Source of the DNA: an uncultured Bacilli bacterium
GTDB taxonomy: Bacteria; Bacillota_I; Bacilli_A; RF39; UBA660
Direction of reading: 5' to 3'
Assembly (NCBI GenBank): GCA_944350385.1
Contig: CALVOV010000002.1
Coordinates: 1-64,000 of the forward strand
DNA length: 64,000 bases
In this document: in pieces, positions 46,944 to 55,906 of the stretch
Numbering within the stretch: position 1 is the first letter of the stretch
Layout: each line of letters opens with the position of its first letter
The notes under the pieces: model-generated
Told to the model about the DNA's origin: nothing
Database searches by the model: none
Seen by the model: only the letters and a program-made list of their open reading frames with translations
Made by a program: the position numbers and the translations under genes

Positions 46944-46970
46944 GACATAAAAATAACATAATGATAAAAT
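46942..46970 (+). promoter_or_regulatory. promoter of lexA
   Basis: A perfect TTGACA, exactly 17 bases and TAAAAT end 21 bases before the lexA start. Confidence 0.85.
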
Positions 46971-46991
46971 TACTTATATAAGGAGGAACAT

Positions 46992-47609
46992 ATGGATAAG
47001 CTAACTGAAAAGCAAAAAAAAATCTTACAAATTATTAAACAAGAAATCGCTGAAAATGGATATCCACCTACTGTTAGAGAAATAGGAGAAAAAGCAAAAC
47101 TTAATTCTCCTGCCACTATTCATTTTCATTTAACAAAACTAGAAGAAAAAGGATATATCAAAAAAGGAAATAATAAAAATAGAACAATTGAATTATTAGT
47201 TCCAAATGAATTCATTGAAAATAAAACTGAGGTTGTAAATGTACCACTTCTTGGAAAAGTAACTGCTGGTACCCCTATTGAAGCTATAGAAACGCCAGAT
47301 GAATACATAAGTATTCCAGCATCCATAATCGGTAATAAAAAAGAAGTATTTACTCTTCGTGTCAGCGGAGATTCAATGATTAATGTAGGAATTTATGATG
47401 GAGATATTTTAATTGTTGAAAGAAAAAATACAGCTATAAATGGTGAAACAGTTGTTGCTATGAATAGTGAAAATGAAGTAACTGTTAAGACATTTTATAA
47501 AGAAAAAGATCATTTCAGACTTCAACCAGAAAATGATACTATGGAACCAATTATTTTAAAAGAGGTAACAATACTAGGTAAAGTTATTGGTTTATATAGG
47601 AAATTATAA
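46992..47609 (+). CDS. lexA: SOS repressor LexA
   Basis: The 205-residue repressor has an N-terminal winged helix (PTVREIGEKAKLNSPATIHFHL). The autocleavage site Ala92-Gly93 lies in GKVTAGTPI. The catalytic dyad is Ser128 in SGDSM and Lys166 in TVKTF. RecA filaments trigger cleavage and derepress DNA-damage genes. GGAGGA precedes the ATG. A dyad overlapping its promoter indicates autoregulation. It is divergent from polA-mutM and ends in its own terminator. Confidence 0.97.
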   Translation: MDKLTEKQKKILQIIKQEIAENGYPPTVREIGEKAKLNSPATIHFHLTKLEEKGYIKKGNNKNRTIELLVPNEFIENKTEVVNVPLLGKVTAGTPIEAIETPDEYISIPASIIGNKKEVFTLRVSGDSMINVGIYDGDILIVERKNTAINGETVVAMNSENEVTVKTFYKEKDHFRLQPENDTMEPIILKEVTILGKVIGLYRKL

Positions 47610-47616
47610 TTAACAA

Positions 47617-47643
47617 AAAATGCACTTTAAAAGTGCTTTTTTT
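47617..47643 (+). terminator. terminator of lexA
   Basis: The stem GCACTT/AAGTGC with loop TAA is followed by seven Ts, a few bases after the stop codon. Confidence 0.7.
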
Positions 47644-47647
47644 ATAT

Positions 47648-47673
47648 AAAAAAGAAAGTATTTCTACTTTCTT
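47648..47673 (-). terminator. terminator of thrS
   Basis: The nine-base stem AAGAAAGTA/TACTTTCTT with a four-base loop is followed by Ts on the minus strand. It includes the end of thrS. Confidence 0.75.
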
Positions 47674-49427
47674 AATTCTTTATTATCAACTTCTTTTTTT
47701 ATCATGCTTATAAATTCTTCTTGAGAAACTGTAGTAGTATCCTTTTCTCCATGTAATCTATAGCTAACTGTATTTTCTTGTTTTTCATTATCACCTAAAA
47801 TCAAAGTATAAGGAACTTTCTTTGTTTGAGCTTCTCTTAAACGATATCCTAATTTTTCATTTCTATCATCTAATTCAGCACGAATTCCTGCTTCTTTTAA
47901 TTTTTTAGTAACTAAGCTAGCATAATCACCTTGAAAGTCAGAAGATACTGGAATAACTTCTACTTGAACAGGTGAAAGCCATACTGGAAATGCTCCTTTT
48001 GTCTCCTCAATTAAGAATGCTGTAAAGCGATCAAAAGTTCCGAATATTGCTCTATGAATTACAACAGGAGTTTGTTTTTCACCATTACTATCAATATAAT
48101 TAAGTTCAAATCTTCTTGGTAATAAGAAATCTAATTGACAAGTAGATAATGTTACTTCAGGTCCAACTGCTGGTTTTACTTCTACATCTAGCTTAGGTCC
48201 GTAGAAAGCAGCCTCACCTTCAGCTTCAAAATATTCTACTCCCATATCATTTAACACTTCACGTAGTTTATTTTCAGCATTTTCCCACATTTCATCATCA
48301 TCAAAATATTTTTCTTTATCATTTTTATCTCTTAAAGATAATCTAAATTTATAATCTTTAATTCCAAAGTCTTTATAAACATCCAAAATTAAGCTAACTA
48401 CTTTTTCGAATTCTTCCCCAATTTGATCTGGTCTTACAAATAAGTGAGCATCATTTTGACACATACAACGTACTCTTTCAAGGCCTTTTACTGCTCCACT
48501 TGCCTCATATCTAAAGTCAGTTGCAAACTCACCAATACGAATTGGTAAATCACGATAAGAATGCATTTTATTTTTATATACTAACATGTGATGAGGACAA
48601 TTCATTGGACGTAATACGAATTCTTCATCATCAACCTTCATCATTGGGAACATATTTTCTTTATAATGATCCCAATGACCTGATGTTTTATATAGATCAA
48701 CTGTACCAACGCATGGAGTATAAACATGATTATAGCCCATATCTCTCTCTTTTTTATAAATGTAATTTTCTAATTCATGACGAATAATTGCTCCATTTGG
48801 TAACCATAAAGGCATACCAGAACCAACCAATTCATGTGTCATAAATAATTCTTGATCTTTTCCAATTTTCCTATGATCTCTTTCCTTAGCCTCTTCTAAT
48901 AATCTTAGATGTTCCTCTAAATCTTCTTCCTTATCAAAACATATACCATAGATTCTTTGTAACATCTTGTTCTTAGAATCACCTTTCCAATAAGCACCAG
49001 AAACTTTTAAAAGTTTAAAATACTTCAATTCTTTAACTGTATCCACATGTGGTCCTCTACAAAGATCAGTAAAATCACCTTGAGTATAACAACTAATTGT
49101 ATTTTCATTTTCATCCATTCTAGATATTAAATCCAATTTATAAGGATCATCTTTAAATTGCTCTAAAGCATCTGCCTTAGAGATTTCATGCCTAACAATT
49201 TTTTTACCATCTTTAGCAATCTTTTTCATTTCTTTTTCTATTTTTGGTAAATCTTCTTCTGTTAAAGTAATATCACCTAAGTCAATATCATAATAGAAAC
49301 CTTCTTCTATAACTGGTCCAACCCAATACTTAGCATTAGGATATAGATGTTTTACTGCTTGTGCTAATAAGTGTGCACATGAGTGATTCATTATACTTAA
49401 TTTTTCATTTTCTTTTATATTTATCAT
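47664..49427 (-). CDS. thrS: threonyl-tRNA synthetase without TGS domain
   Basis: The 587-residue class II synthetase starts directly in the editing region ([16 protein letters not shown] and DLCRGPH, the metal-dependent hydrolysis site). The zinc-dependent catalytic core has [23 protein letters not shown] and [13 protein letters not shown], and the anticodon-binding domain runs from ~480. The ~60-residue TGS domain that opens most ThrRS is absent, so it is shorter than the usual ~640. Its ATG overlaps the stop of a 68-residue reading frame by four bases and follows GGAGGTAAGG. Expression is controlled by the T-box upstream. Confidence 0.96.
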   Translation of the reverse strand: MINIKENEKLSIMNHSCAHLLAQAVKHLYPNAKYWVGPVIEEGFYYDIDLGDITLTEEDLPKIEKEMKKIAKDGKKIVRHEISKADALEQFKDDPYKLDLISRMDENENTISCYTQGDFTDLCRGPHVDTVKELKYFKLLKVSGAYWKGDSKNKMLQRIYGICFDKEEDLEEHLRLLEEAKERDHRKIGKDQELFMTHELVGSGMPLWLPNGAIIRHELENYIYKKERDMGYNHVYTPCVGTVDLYKTSGHWDHYKENMFPMMKVDDEEFVLRPMNCPHHMLVYKNKMHSYRDLPIRIGEFATDFRYEASGAVKGLERVRCMCQNDAHLFVRPDQIGEEFEKVVSLILDVYKDFGIKDYKFRLSLRDKNDKEKYFDDDEMWENAENKLREVLNDMGVEYFEAEGEAAFYGPKLDVEVKPAVGPEVTLSTCQLDFLLPRRFELNYIDSNGEKQTPVVIHRAIFGTFDRFTAFLIEETKGAFPVWLSPVQVEVIPVSSDFQGDYASLVTKKLKEAGIRAELDDRNEKLGYRLREAQTKKVPYTLILGDNEKQENTVSYRLHGEKDTTTVSQEEFISMIKKEVDNKELRK

Positions 49428-49630
49428 TTTACCTTACCTCCTTCAATTTCTACTGTTTCATCGTTTGATATACTATTTTCTGACAACATTGCATCAATAG
49501 AACTTCTTTTATACGTAGTTTCCAATGTCTTTATCTGTTTAGAAATTTCTTTGCGCTTTTCTTCATCACGTTCAAACATCTCTTGAAATTTTAACGTCCC
49601 ATATCTTTCTCTAAATTCTTTTTCTGTCAT
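49424..49630 (-). CDS. small charged protein encoded between the T-box and thrS
   Basis: The 68-residue, highly charged, probably helical protein starts with [11 protein letters not shown]. It has GGAGG about ten bases before the ATG and overlaps thrS by ATGA, so translation is coupled. Its last codons (EGGKV) contain the thrS ribosome site. It does not resemble a TGS domain. It could be a genuine small protein of unknown role or a reading frame kept for coupling. Confidence 0.6.
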   Translation of the reverse strand: MTEKEFRERYGTLKFQEMFERDEEKRKEISKQIKTLETTYKRSSIDAMLSENSISNDETVEIEGGKVK

Positions 49631-49654
49631 TATAATAATACCTCCTACATATAC

Positions 49655-49880
49655 AAAAAAATCCTATATATCACAAATAATATATAGGAGTGCATAAGCA
49701 CGGTACCATCCTTGGTTTTACTTACTTTTTGATAACGGCAATGCCGGAACTACTTTCAATAATTCTGCTCTAAAGGGAGTAATCCATAAGGGTTTTACTT
49801 GTTTCCATCAATTCAAGCTCTCTATAAAAACTTACTTATTTTTCATGTCCTTTGTCTATGCATTTCTTGTACAATATTAA
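49655..49880 (-). promoter_or_regulatory. threonine T-box riboswitch controlling thrS
   Basis: The minus-strand leader has the conserved T-box sequence AAGGATGGTACCGTGC (49713-49698), which pairs with the tRNA acceptor end. A terminator follows (stem TCCTATATA/TATATAGGA at 49689-49662, then seven Ts). The distal Stem I carries AGAGAGC. In the specifier loop region, GGATTACTCCC offers ACT (49780-49778), a threonine codon, as the probable specifier. Uncharged tRNA-Thr would stabilise the antiterminator and switch on the 68-residue frame and thrS. Confidence 0.9.
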
Positions 49881-49908
49881 TATATCATTAAAATAGATAT
49901 TTTGTAAA
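49879..49908 (-). promoter_or_regulatory. probable promoter of the T-box/thrS transcript
   Basis: The minus strand has TTTACA, an 18-base spacer and TATATT just before the leader. Confidence 0.45.
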
Positions 49909-49914
49909 CATTTT

Positions 49915-50673
49915 TTATCTACTATACCATTGGTATGGCATATTAATAACACTTCCTAGTCCTCTAAAACCTTGACTATATCTTATACGACCATATTTCA
50001 TAAATCCATTCAAATTACTGCACATATCAGTATTACTAAATAGATTACAATCTAGTACAGCCACATGTAAATGTACCCCAGTTGAAATTCCTGTTGTTCC
50101 CATCCAGCCTAATGGAGTAAAAGGTGTAACATTTTGACCAACATAAATATTAGCATAACGAGATAAATGAGCATATTGAGAACTATAGTAACGACCATCA
50201 ACAATATGTCTTATAGTAACGACTAGAGCACCAGCACTATCCCTATAAATTCCAGAAATAATACCATCTGCTACTGGATAAATAATTTCTGAACTACCTC
50301 TTGGACTAGTAATATCATAAGCGAAATGGCCATAACTAGGATATGATGTAATAGTACCATATTCAGTAGGTAAATACCAAACCCTTGTTGGTATTTGATT
50401 AGCAACATTTTGAACATTACTATTATTACTATTATTTTCTAAATTTGTATTATTATGCGTAACCTCTATTAATTTTTTAGTTGTTGTAACTTCACCAATC
50501 TTATTAGCAACACTTGCAGTAGCCATATTCTTAATATTAACAGAAATAGTAGTAAACGAAAAATCGTTAGATAATATTTCACCTGTTGAAAAACCAATTG
50601 AAAGTAAAAATAAGATACAGGAAATTGTTAATATTGATCTTACTTTAAATACGTAAATATCTCGTTGATTCAT
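49915..50673 (-). CDS. membrane-anchored or secreted M23 (LytM-type) peptidase-like protein
   Basis: The 252-residue protein has an N-terminal signal/anchor segment (about 12-30) and an Asn-rich linker. A C-terminal M23 domain contains the metal ligands in HFAYDI and VHLHV, the beta-lactone-like core VADGIISGIYRD, and SSQYAHLSRYANIYVGQNV. All four expected ligands appear present, so it could cut peptidoglycan cross-bridges. The C-terminal ~35 residues extend past the fold. It has its own consensus promoter and AAGGAG site. The domain lies outside the membrane. Confidence 0.88.
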   Translation of the reverse strand: MNQRDIYVFKVRSILTISCILFLLSIGFSTGEILSNDFSFTTISVNIKNMATASVANKIGEVTTTKKLIEVTHNNTNLENNSNNSNVQNVANQIPTRVWYLPTEYGTITSYPSYGHFAYDITSPRGSSEIIYPVADGIISGIYRDSAGALVVTIRHIVDGRYYSSQYAHLSRYANIYVGQNVTPFTPLGWMGTTGISTGVHLHVAVLDCNLFSNTDMCSNLNGFMKYGRIRYSQGFRGLGSVINMPYQWYSR

Positions 50674-50698
50674 ACATTACTCCTTAAAACAGTTGTCT

Positions 50699-50727
50699 AT
50701 TATAACTTAACTATGCATTAAAGTCAA
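50699..50727 (-). promoter_or_regulatory. promoter of the M23 protein gene
   Basis: TTGACT, exactly 17 bases and a perfect TATAAT lie on the minus strand 25 bases before the start. Confidence 0.8.
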
Positions 50728-50730
50728 ATT

Positions 50731-50752
50731 AAAAAGACACTAGTTATGTCTT
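50731..50752 (-). terminator. terminator of the dnaI/RNB-gene transcript
   Basis: The stem AAGACA/TGTCTT with a seven-base loop is followed by five Ts on the minus strand. It overlaps the stop codon. Confidence 0.65.
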
Positions 50753-52644
50753 CGTTTAGAGTATGTTTTATTTACATCCTGAACAAACCATTCTAAAGAT
50801 TGATCTTTAGCATTTATTTTTTCTTTTTTATCATTGATTTCTTCAGTTAATTCTTTAACTTCTTCTATAGTTGGTTCCTTGTCATAACAAACTTCTAGAG
50901 CATGCTCTACTAAAATATCTGCTGACCTTCTTAAACCAGATGTACAATGGCAATAATTATTTAGGTGTAACCCAAAGTGACTTCCCTCAATATCATAACT
51001 ACTCTTTGGATATATTCCATTTACCAAGTGATATAATTTTTCTTTTTGATCTTTGCCGTAAGTTTCTACTATATTATTTATAATTGTTTCAATTTTTTCA
51101 TTCATTCCTTCAGAAACACTATGTACACGATACAAGCAAGGATAATTATTCTTCGCAAAATATTCAGCAACCTTATTACCAGTAAGTAGCATAGCTTGAT
51201 AAACAATCTGTTCAGAACCATGTCTTCTAACTTTTAAATCAGAGACATTGTCACTATTTTCTTTTAATATTTCATAAACTTCATTTACTCGATATTTATT
51301 ACTTAAAATTTTAGTTACGTCTTTCAAATTAGTAACAGTTGTTAATAATTCTTTATCATCACAACCTTTTTTCAAAATTTTATTTATTTCTTCATAAGTA
51401 GCTTTTTTATTATTCTTAACTATCGTTTTTAAAAATTCTAAATGCTTAATATTTCCTTCATTATCTATCTCAAATATATAACTTCTTGTTAATCTATCTT
51501 CACCCTCCACTAAAGATCCAAAATCAGCTGAAAATTCTAAAGGAAATATTGGTATCATATTATCATTACCTAATTCTTTTTTGTTATGCATATATATTGA
51601 ATGATCTCTTTTAATAGCATTTTGAACTATTTCAGAATCATAATCAAAATAACCCAAAATAGAAGCTATATGTACACCCAATAAATAATTACCATTTTCT
51701 AATTTTCGGCAACTCAAAGCGTCATCTATTTCAATAGCATTTTCGCCATCTATGGTAATAACATAATCCTCTATCTTTTTTCTACCACTACGCAATTTGT
51801 TGATTTCTAATTTTTTATTTTTAATTATGTCTAGTATTTCTTTATCAAACCTTAAGTCAACATTATATTTAGAAGCAATTTTAAAAATATCAGTTTGATT
51901 ACCTTGTGTAATAACAATTTCTTTTAATTCTTTTAATAAATTTATTTTTTTCCTATTTTCTTTATCACCAGAAAGTTTATTTATTTCATTATATATTTCT
52001 AATAATATTTTCTTTTTATCATTATCACTTATTTTAAATTCATTTTTAGAATTCATCATTAATATTAACTTCTTATAATATTCAAATTCCTCTTCATTAA
52101 TACAACATATAGATTTATGTATAATATTCATATATAACGATATTCCTTTATTATCCTTTATTTTCATAACTTCAGGAATTTTATCAAACAATATATTAAT
52201 ATATCTTAAATCTCTTGGTTGCTCCAAAATATAACTAATAAAATCATTTTCAACATCAACATCATCATTATAAATTTTTTCTTTATATGAATATAATTCT
52301 GTTTTAAATTTTTCTATATTCTTTTTAGCTTGTTTTTTATTTTTAACTTTTTCTTTTTTTATATAATCTAATCTTGCTATAGTCTTTGTCAATTTTTTCC
52401 TTAAAAAATTAATATCTAAATCTTTAAAATACTCTCTAACTACATCTAAGTAATAAAAAAATATTTCTTTATTATAAAATTTATTACTAATGGGATATTC
52501 TTCTATTATTTTATTTAAAGAATTAAAAAGAGCACTAATAAACATATTACAATCTTCTACTGCATAGGAATAAACCTCACTCTCTGTGAGTATTCTCTTT
52601 TTTCCTCTGATTGAGTTTTGTATTATGTCTTCTAGTAACTCCAT
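50740..52644 (-). CDS. RNB-domain (RNase II/R-like) exoribonuclease, divergent
   Basis: In this 634-residue protein the RNB domain begins near residue 290 with the acidic motif IDGENAIEIDDALS. The two adjacent Asp of the active centre are kept, while one upstream Asp of the usual D-x6-D-x-D-D pattern reads Glu. Later GVHIASIL and RRSADILVEHAL match the RNB fold. The first ~280 residues are lysine-rich and helical, not the usual cold-shock domains, and no clear C-terminal S1 domain is seen. It would degrade RNA 3' to 5' if active. The start is ATG 52644 after AGGAGG, one base after the dnaI stop, so the two are coupled. Confidence 0.82.
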   Translation of the reverse strand: MELLEDIIQNSIRGKKRILTESEVYSYAVEDCNMFISALFNSLNKIIEEYPISNKFYNKEIFFYYLDVVREYFKDLDINFLRKKLTKTIARLDYIKKEKVKNKKQAKKNIEKFKTELYSYKEKIYNDDVDVENDFISYILEQPRDLRYINILFDKIPEVMKIKDNKGISLYMNIIHKSICCINEEEFEYYKKLILMMNSKNEFKISDNDKKKILLEIYNEINKLSGDKENRKKINLLKELKEIVITQGNQTDIFKIASKYNVDLRFDKEILDIIKNKKLEINKLRSGRKKIEDYVITIDGENAIEIDDALSCRKLENGNYLLGVHIASILGYFDYDSEIVQNAIKRDHSIYMHNKKELGNDNMIPIFPLEFSADFGSLVEGEDRLTRSYIFEIDNEGNIKHLEFLKTIVKNNKKATYEEINKILKKGCDDKELLTTVTNLKDVTKILSNKYRVNEVYEILKENSDNVSDLKVRRHGSEQIVYQAMLLTGNKVAEYFAKNNYPCLYRVHSVSEGMNEKIETIINNIVETYGKDQKEKLYHLVNGIYPKSSYDIEGSHFGLHLNNYCHCTSGLRRSADILVEHALEVCYDKEPTIEEVKELTEEINDKKEKINAKDQSLEWFVQDVNKTYSKRRHN

Positions 52645-52645
52645 T

Positions 52646-53551
52646 TTACGCCCTCCTATTTTCACTCACTAATTCTAATGTTGTTGTTAATTGTTTAATT
52701 CTTTCAATTATTCTTCTAGCTTTGACTTTATCAACCCCAGAACTTGTAATTGATAAGGATTTTTCCAATTCTTCTAATGTCAGATTAGATGTAAAAAAAG
52801 TAGGAAGATGATTTTCCATTCTATACTGAAGAATTGGACCTAAAACCTCATCTCTTGACCAATTGCTACAATTTTCCGCACCTATATCGTCAAGTAATAA
52901 TAGTTGAACCTTTTTTATATAATTAAATTTTTCTTCATAATTAGTATTAAAAGCAGCTTTTAAACTGCGTAAAAATTCAGGATAATAAATTAAAACACTC
53001 CTAATATTTCTTTTAGCCATCTCATTAAATAAAGCAGCAATTAAATATGTTTTTCCAGAGCCAAAATTACCCGTTAAATAAACGCCTTTTGGTTTTTCAT
53101 CATTTTCATACTTATCAATAAATTCTTTAAAATATTTTACTATTGGAATTCTACTCTTATCGTCTTTATAAATGTTTTTAAATGTTGCTTCTCTAATGTC
53201 AAGTGGCATATCAAATAAATCTAGATTATCTTTATATGCATCTTTTTTTAATCTCTCTTGTTCTTTACTGCATGCAACATAAGAAAATATGATACTATTT
53301 TTATCTTTTTTAGGAGTTAATCCATATCCTAATACTTTATTTTTGCATGTTTCTAAGCTTTTACAATTTTTACAATTTTTACATTCTAAAAAAGCATCTT
53401 GCAATAAAGAAGTGTACTTCATTAATAATTCTTCATCTGCTCCTAATTTATAAACATAATTTTTAAATTCTTGATTACTACAAGCGTCATAAAAAGAATG
53501 TGCAAGGGAAGTTTCATCTGTCTTATTTATTAAATTATAGATATTTTCCAT
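52646..53551 (-). CDS. dnaI: primosomal protein DnaI (helicase loader)
   Basis: The 302-residue AAA+ loader of the Bacillus type has an N-terminal helicase-binding domain with a cysteine cluster (CKNCKNCKSLETC, about 58-70). The C-terminal ATPase has Walker A GNFGSGKTY, Walker B LLLDDIGAE and sensor FFTSNLTLEEL. It loads the replicative helicase at origins with DnaB and DnaD. The start is ATG 53551. It is coupled to the RNB-domain gene rather than to dnaB. Confidence 0.93.
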   Translation of the reverse strand: MENIYNLINKTDETSLAHSFYDACSNQEFKNYVYKLGADEELLMKYTSLLQDAFLECKNCKNCKSLETCKNKVLGYGLTPKKDKNSIIFSYVACSKEQERLKKDAYKDNLDLFDMPLDIREATFKNIYKDDKSRIPIVKYFKEFIDKYENDEKPKGVYLTGNFGSGKTYLIAALFNEMAKRNIRSVLIYYPEFLRSLKAAFNTNYEEKFNYIKKVQLLLLDDIGAENCSNWSRDEVLGPILQYRMENHLPTFFTSNLTLEELEKSLSITSSGVDKVKARRIIERIKQLTTTLELVSENRRA

Positions 53552-53630
53552 TCTTCCCACCACCTAAACTTAATTTAACAAAATTAATTTAAAAAGTCTA
53601 TATAATAATGATCAAAAAATATAATTTTTT

Positions 53631-54962
53631 TTAACCTAAATATGTAATTCTAGCATAACCATTTCCAATTTTAGCATAATTAGCAATTGCTATGTCTGAT
53701 ACATTAGTAGTAGAGATTGTTTTAGTTGTTTCTACAGTTGACTCTTCACATTCAAAGCAATACATCACTTTATTGGTTAATAATTCATTTCCAATATATC
53801 CAGATCCTCCTCCTGCTGCTCCAGCATAAGTTGAGGCACCGCCGCCATATAAGCCACCACCTCCACCTGGACCACTATCTTTTGATGATTTTCCATTTCC
53901 ACCTAGTCCAAACGAACCATTAATATTACCAATTGGTTGATAATCAGTAGTAAATTTACTAGATCCAATTCCTCCTACATTTTGAGTTCCACCAGTTGCA
54001 AAAGCATCTTTTCCAGATCCACCAGGAGCCTTACCACTTACACCAATATAGCCACCTCCAGAGCCACCAATTCCAAAATCACCAATATTTTCGGCACTAC
54101 CACCGCCTCCTGCAACAATCAATAGTTCTTCCAAATTATTTTCATAATTAACTAGTAATCCTCTATTATTAATATATGCTATATGAGTTGCTCCTCCACC
54201 TTTAGTAGCATTAGAATCTCCACCACCATTATATCCAGGTGAACCAACTACAACAAATAATTCTTTACCGCTATTTAAAAAAATATTTCCTGAAGCATAT
54301 CCACCATATCCTCCAGTTCCTGAATAAACATTCTTTCCTTGTGAACCCCAAACTTCTAATAGATATGTACCATCAAATGGAACAATAAATTCTTGAACAT
54401 TACTAGTTGAATTAAACTCCCAATATGATTTTCCAAATTTAGCACTATCATCTGCTAAAACATAATTAAGTGCAAGAGATAAAGAAACATTTTCCATCAT
54501 AGGAACTTCAGAAATATCATACTCATAATCCACTTTTATATTTAATTTTGTTTTGCTACTCGCAGGTAAAAAATCATATTGTGTAACTTTCTCTCCATTA
54601 AAATAAGTCACACTATAATTCAAATACTTATCTTGTTCTGGAGTTAAAGCTGTTACATTGAAATTATCTAACATTACATCGATTGTACCATCATTAACAA
54701 TATCAACAGTAAATTCAAAAACCTCACCTGGTTGAGAAAATAAACAATCAAAATCCAATGAAGTATTATCAATTATTTGTGGTTTACTAGCATCAATATC
54801 ATTTTCGACTATATGTATATTGTCAAAATGAATATCCCAAGTGTTTTTAGAATACTCAACATCTACATTTATTTGAAATTCACTAGAAAGATAAGCATAG
54901 CCTACACTAATAAGCAATAAGATTACAACTACTAATATTTTCTTAATAATACTTTTTTTCAT
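53631..54962 (-). CDS. secreted surface protein: TasA-like N-terminal module plus glycine-rich domain
   Basis: The 443-residue protein has an N-terminal hydrophobic segment (about 7-24) ending in YAYLSS. A beta module (~30-172) clearly paralogous to that of the 39.6 kb protein follows: WDIHFDNI, PGEVFEF, VNDGTIDVML, LNIKVDYEYDI. From ~190 a glycine-rich domain appears with GGYGGYASGNIFL, VVVGSPGYNGGG, GGGATHIAY and LIVAGGGGS. This type is found in bacterial surface and tail proteins and in the ALK receptor glycine-rich region. Two cysteines lie near the C-terminus (CFEC). There is no sortase motif. It has a consensus-like promoter and AGGTGATTATA before the ATG. Its function is probably structural or adhesive; this is inferred. 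Confidence 0.75.
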   Translation of the reverse strand: MKKSIIKKILVVVILLLISVGYAYLSSEFQINVDVEYSKNTWDIHFDNIHIVENDIDASKPQIIDNTSLDFDCLFSQPGEVFEFTVDIVNDGTIDVMLDNFNVTALTPEQDKYLNYSVTYFNGEKVTQYDFLPASSKTKLNIKVDYEYDISEVPMMENVSLSLALNYVLADDSAKFGKSYWEFNSTSNVQEFIVPFDGTYLLEVWGSQGKNVYSGTGGYGGYASGNIFLNSGKELFVVVGSPGYNGGGDSNATKGGGATHIAYINNRGLLVNYENNLEELLIVAGGGGSAENIGDFGIGGSGGGYIGVSGKAPGGSGKDAFATGGTQNVGGIGSSKFTTDYQPIGNINGSFGLGGNGKSSKDSGPGGGGGLYGGGASTYAGAAGGGSGYIGNELLTNKVMYCFECEESTVETTKTISTTNVSDIAIANYAKIGNGYARITYLG

Positions 54963-54983
54963 TATAATCACCTATCTTATTTA

Positions 54984-55012
54984 ATTATAAGATAATAGAA
55001 GCAACTTTTCAA
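54984..55012 (-). promoter_or_regulatory. promoter of the glycine-rich surface protein gene
   Basis: TTGAAA, exactly 17 bases and TATAAT lie on the minus strand, ending 21 bases before the start. Confidence 0.75.
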
Positions 55013-55039
55013 TTATAGTAAATTATTTATAGTATATAC

Positions 55040-55906
55040 TTATAAAAAATAAAAAACCACTAAAATAGTTGCATTACTATTACTTTGTTCTAACAAAGAT
55101 AAAGGATCATATGGAGCACCTGTTTTAGTGCCAGATAATAAAGCAATGTCTACTGCATTCTCTGGAATACCCCAAGAGTTCCCGGAAAACAGAAAAATTG
55201 CTTGATCTACTACATAACCACGAGTATTATACACAACATTATTCATAATAGTTCCCGTAGAATTTGGATTTAAATATGCTGGCTGTCGTAAACTATGAAA
55301 AATATTATTTCTAACTAATAAATTTGTAGTATTTCCCTGAGTTACAAAACCTCTATTAACTATCCACGAAGAAGAATCTCCAGACTGATTTGGACCATAA
55401 ATTTGACAATTTAAAATTCTATTATTATCTCCAGCAATTTGTATAAATTCAACAGGGTAAGGATTGTCACTAGTCATAGTTAAAGAATCAATAGTAATAT
55501 TATCACTATTGCACAAAAATGGCACAATAGGTTCCTGCAACAAAACTAAGCTTCCTGCCCTTCCTTTAATTGTCAATCCTGGTATATTTAACACCATTTG
55601 TTGGGTAATAGGATAAGTACCACTCAATATATTTATAACACTATTTGGCTGTGCTACCGCTAACGCCATTTCTATTTTTTGAAATGGTCTAAGCTGACTA
55701 CCATCTCCTCCAGCTTCTGCTGTAGACTCAACATATAAATTATAAGGATTTGTTTCTATGTTACCTGTTGGTCCTATTGGCCCCGTTGGTCCTGTTGGCC
55801 CTGTTGGTCCAGTACTTTGAGAACCGATTGAATCAATTGAACCAGAAATTTGATATATATGTGTCTTTGGTAAACAACACCTTTTATAATTTTTATTACT
55901 ATACAT
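55040..55906 (-). CDS. collagen-like / parallel beta-helix protein
   Basis: The 288-residue protein begins with a short Cys-containing head (KRCCLPK). A collagen-like run of five Gly-Pro-Thr/Ile triplets (residues ~33-48) follows. A right-handed beta-helix comes next (about 65-270) with DUF1565-like opening GDGSQLRPFQKIEMALAVAQP and coil repeats such as NITIDSLTMTSDN and NLLVRNNIFHSL. Collagen-like stems joined to beta folds occur in exosporium and other surface filaments of Firmicutes. No signal peptide is evident, so export would be unusual; spore-coat-type assembly from inside the mother cell is a possible but unproven explanation. The start is ATG 55906, ten bases after AGGAG. Confidence 0.78.
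   Translation of the reverse strand: MYSNKNYKRCCLPKTHIYQISGSIDSIGSQSTGPTGPTGPTGPIGPTGNIETNPYNLYVESTAEAGGDGSQLRPFQKIEMALAVAQPNSVINILSGTYPITQQMVLNIPGLTIKGRAGSLVLLQEPIVPFLCNSDNITIDSLTMTSDNPYPVEFIQIAGDNNRILNCQIYGPNQSGDSSSWIVNRGFVTQGNTTNLLVRNNIFHSLRQPAYLNPNSTGTIMNNVVYNTRGYVVDQAIFLFSGNSWGIPENAVDIALLSGTKTGAPYDPLSLLEQSNSNATILVVFYFL

Noticed and set aside
48521-48787. Open frame of 88 codons on the strand opposite thrS
   Set aside because: No ribosome site, lies wholly inside a certain gene, and its composition is that of an antisense shadow of thrS.
53726-54125. Ser/Thr- and His-rich open frames opposite the glycine-rich protein
   Set aside because: They are the reverse complement of glycine codon repeats and have no ribosome sites.
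55740-55815. Short tandem repeat around the GPT triplets taken as a CRISPR-like or intergenic repeat
   Set aside because: The repeat is in frame and encodes collagen-like triplets inside a gene; there are no spacers.
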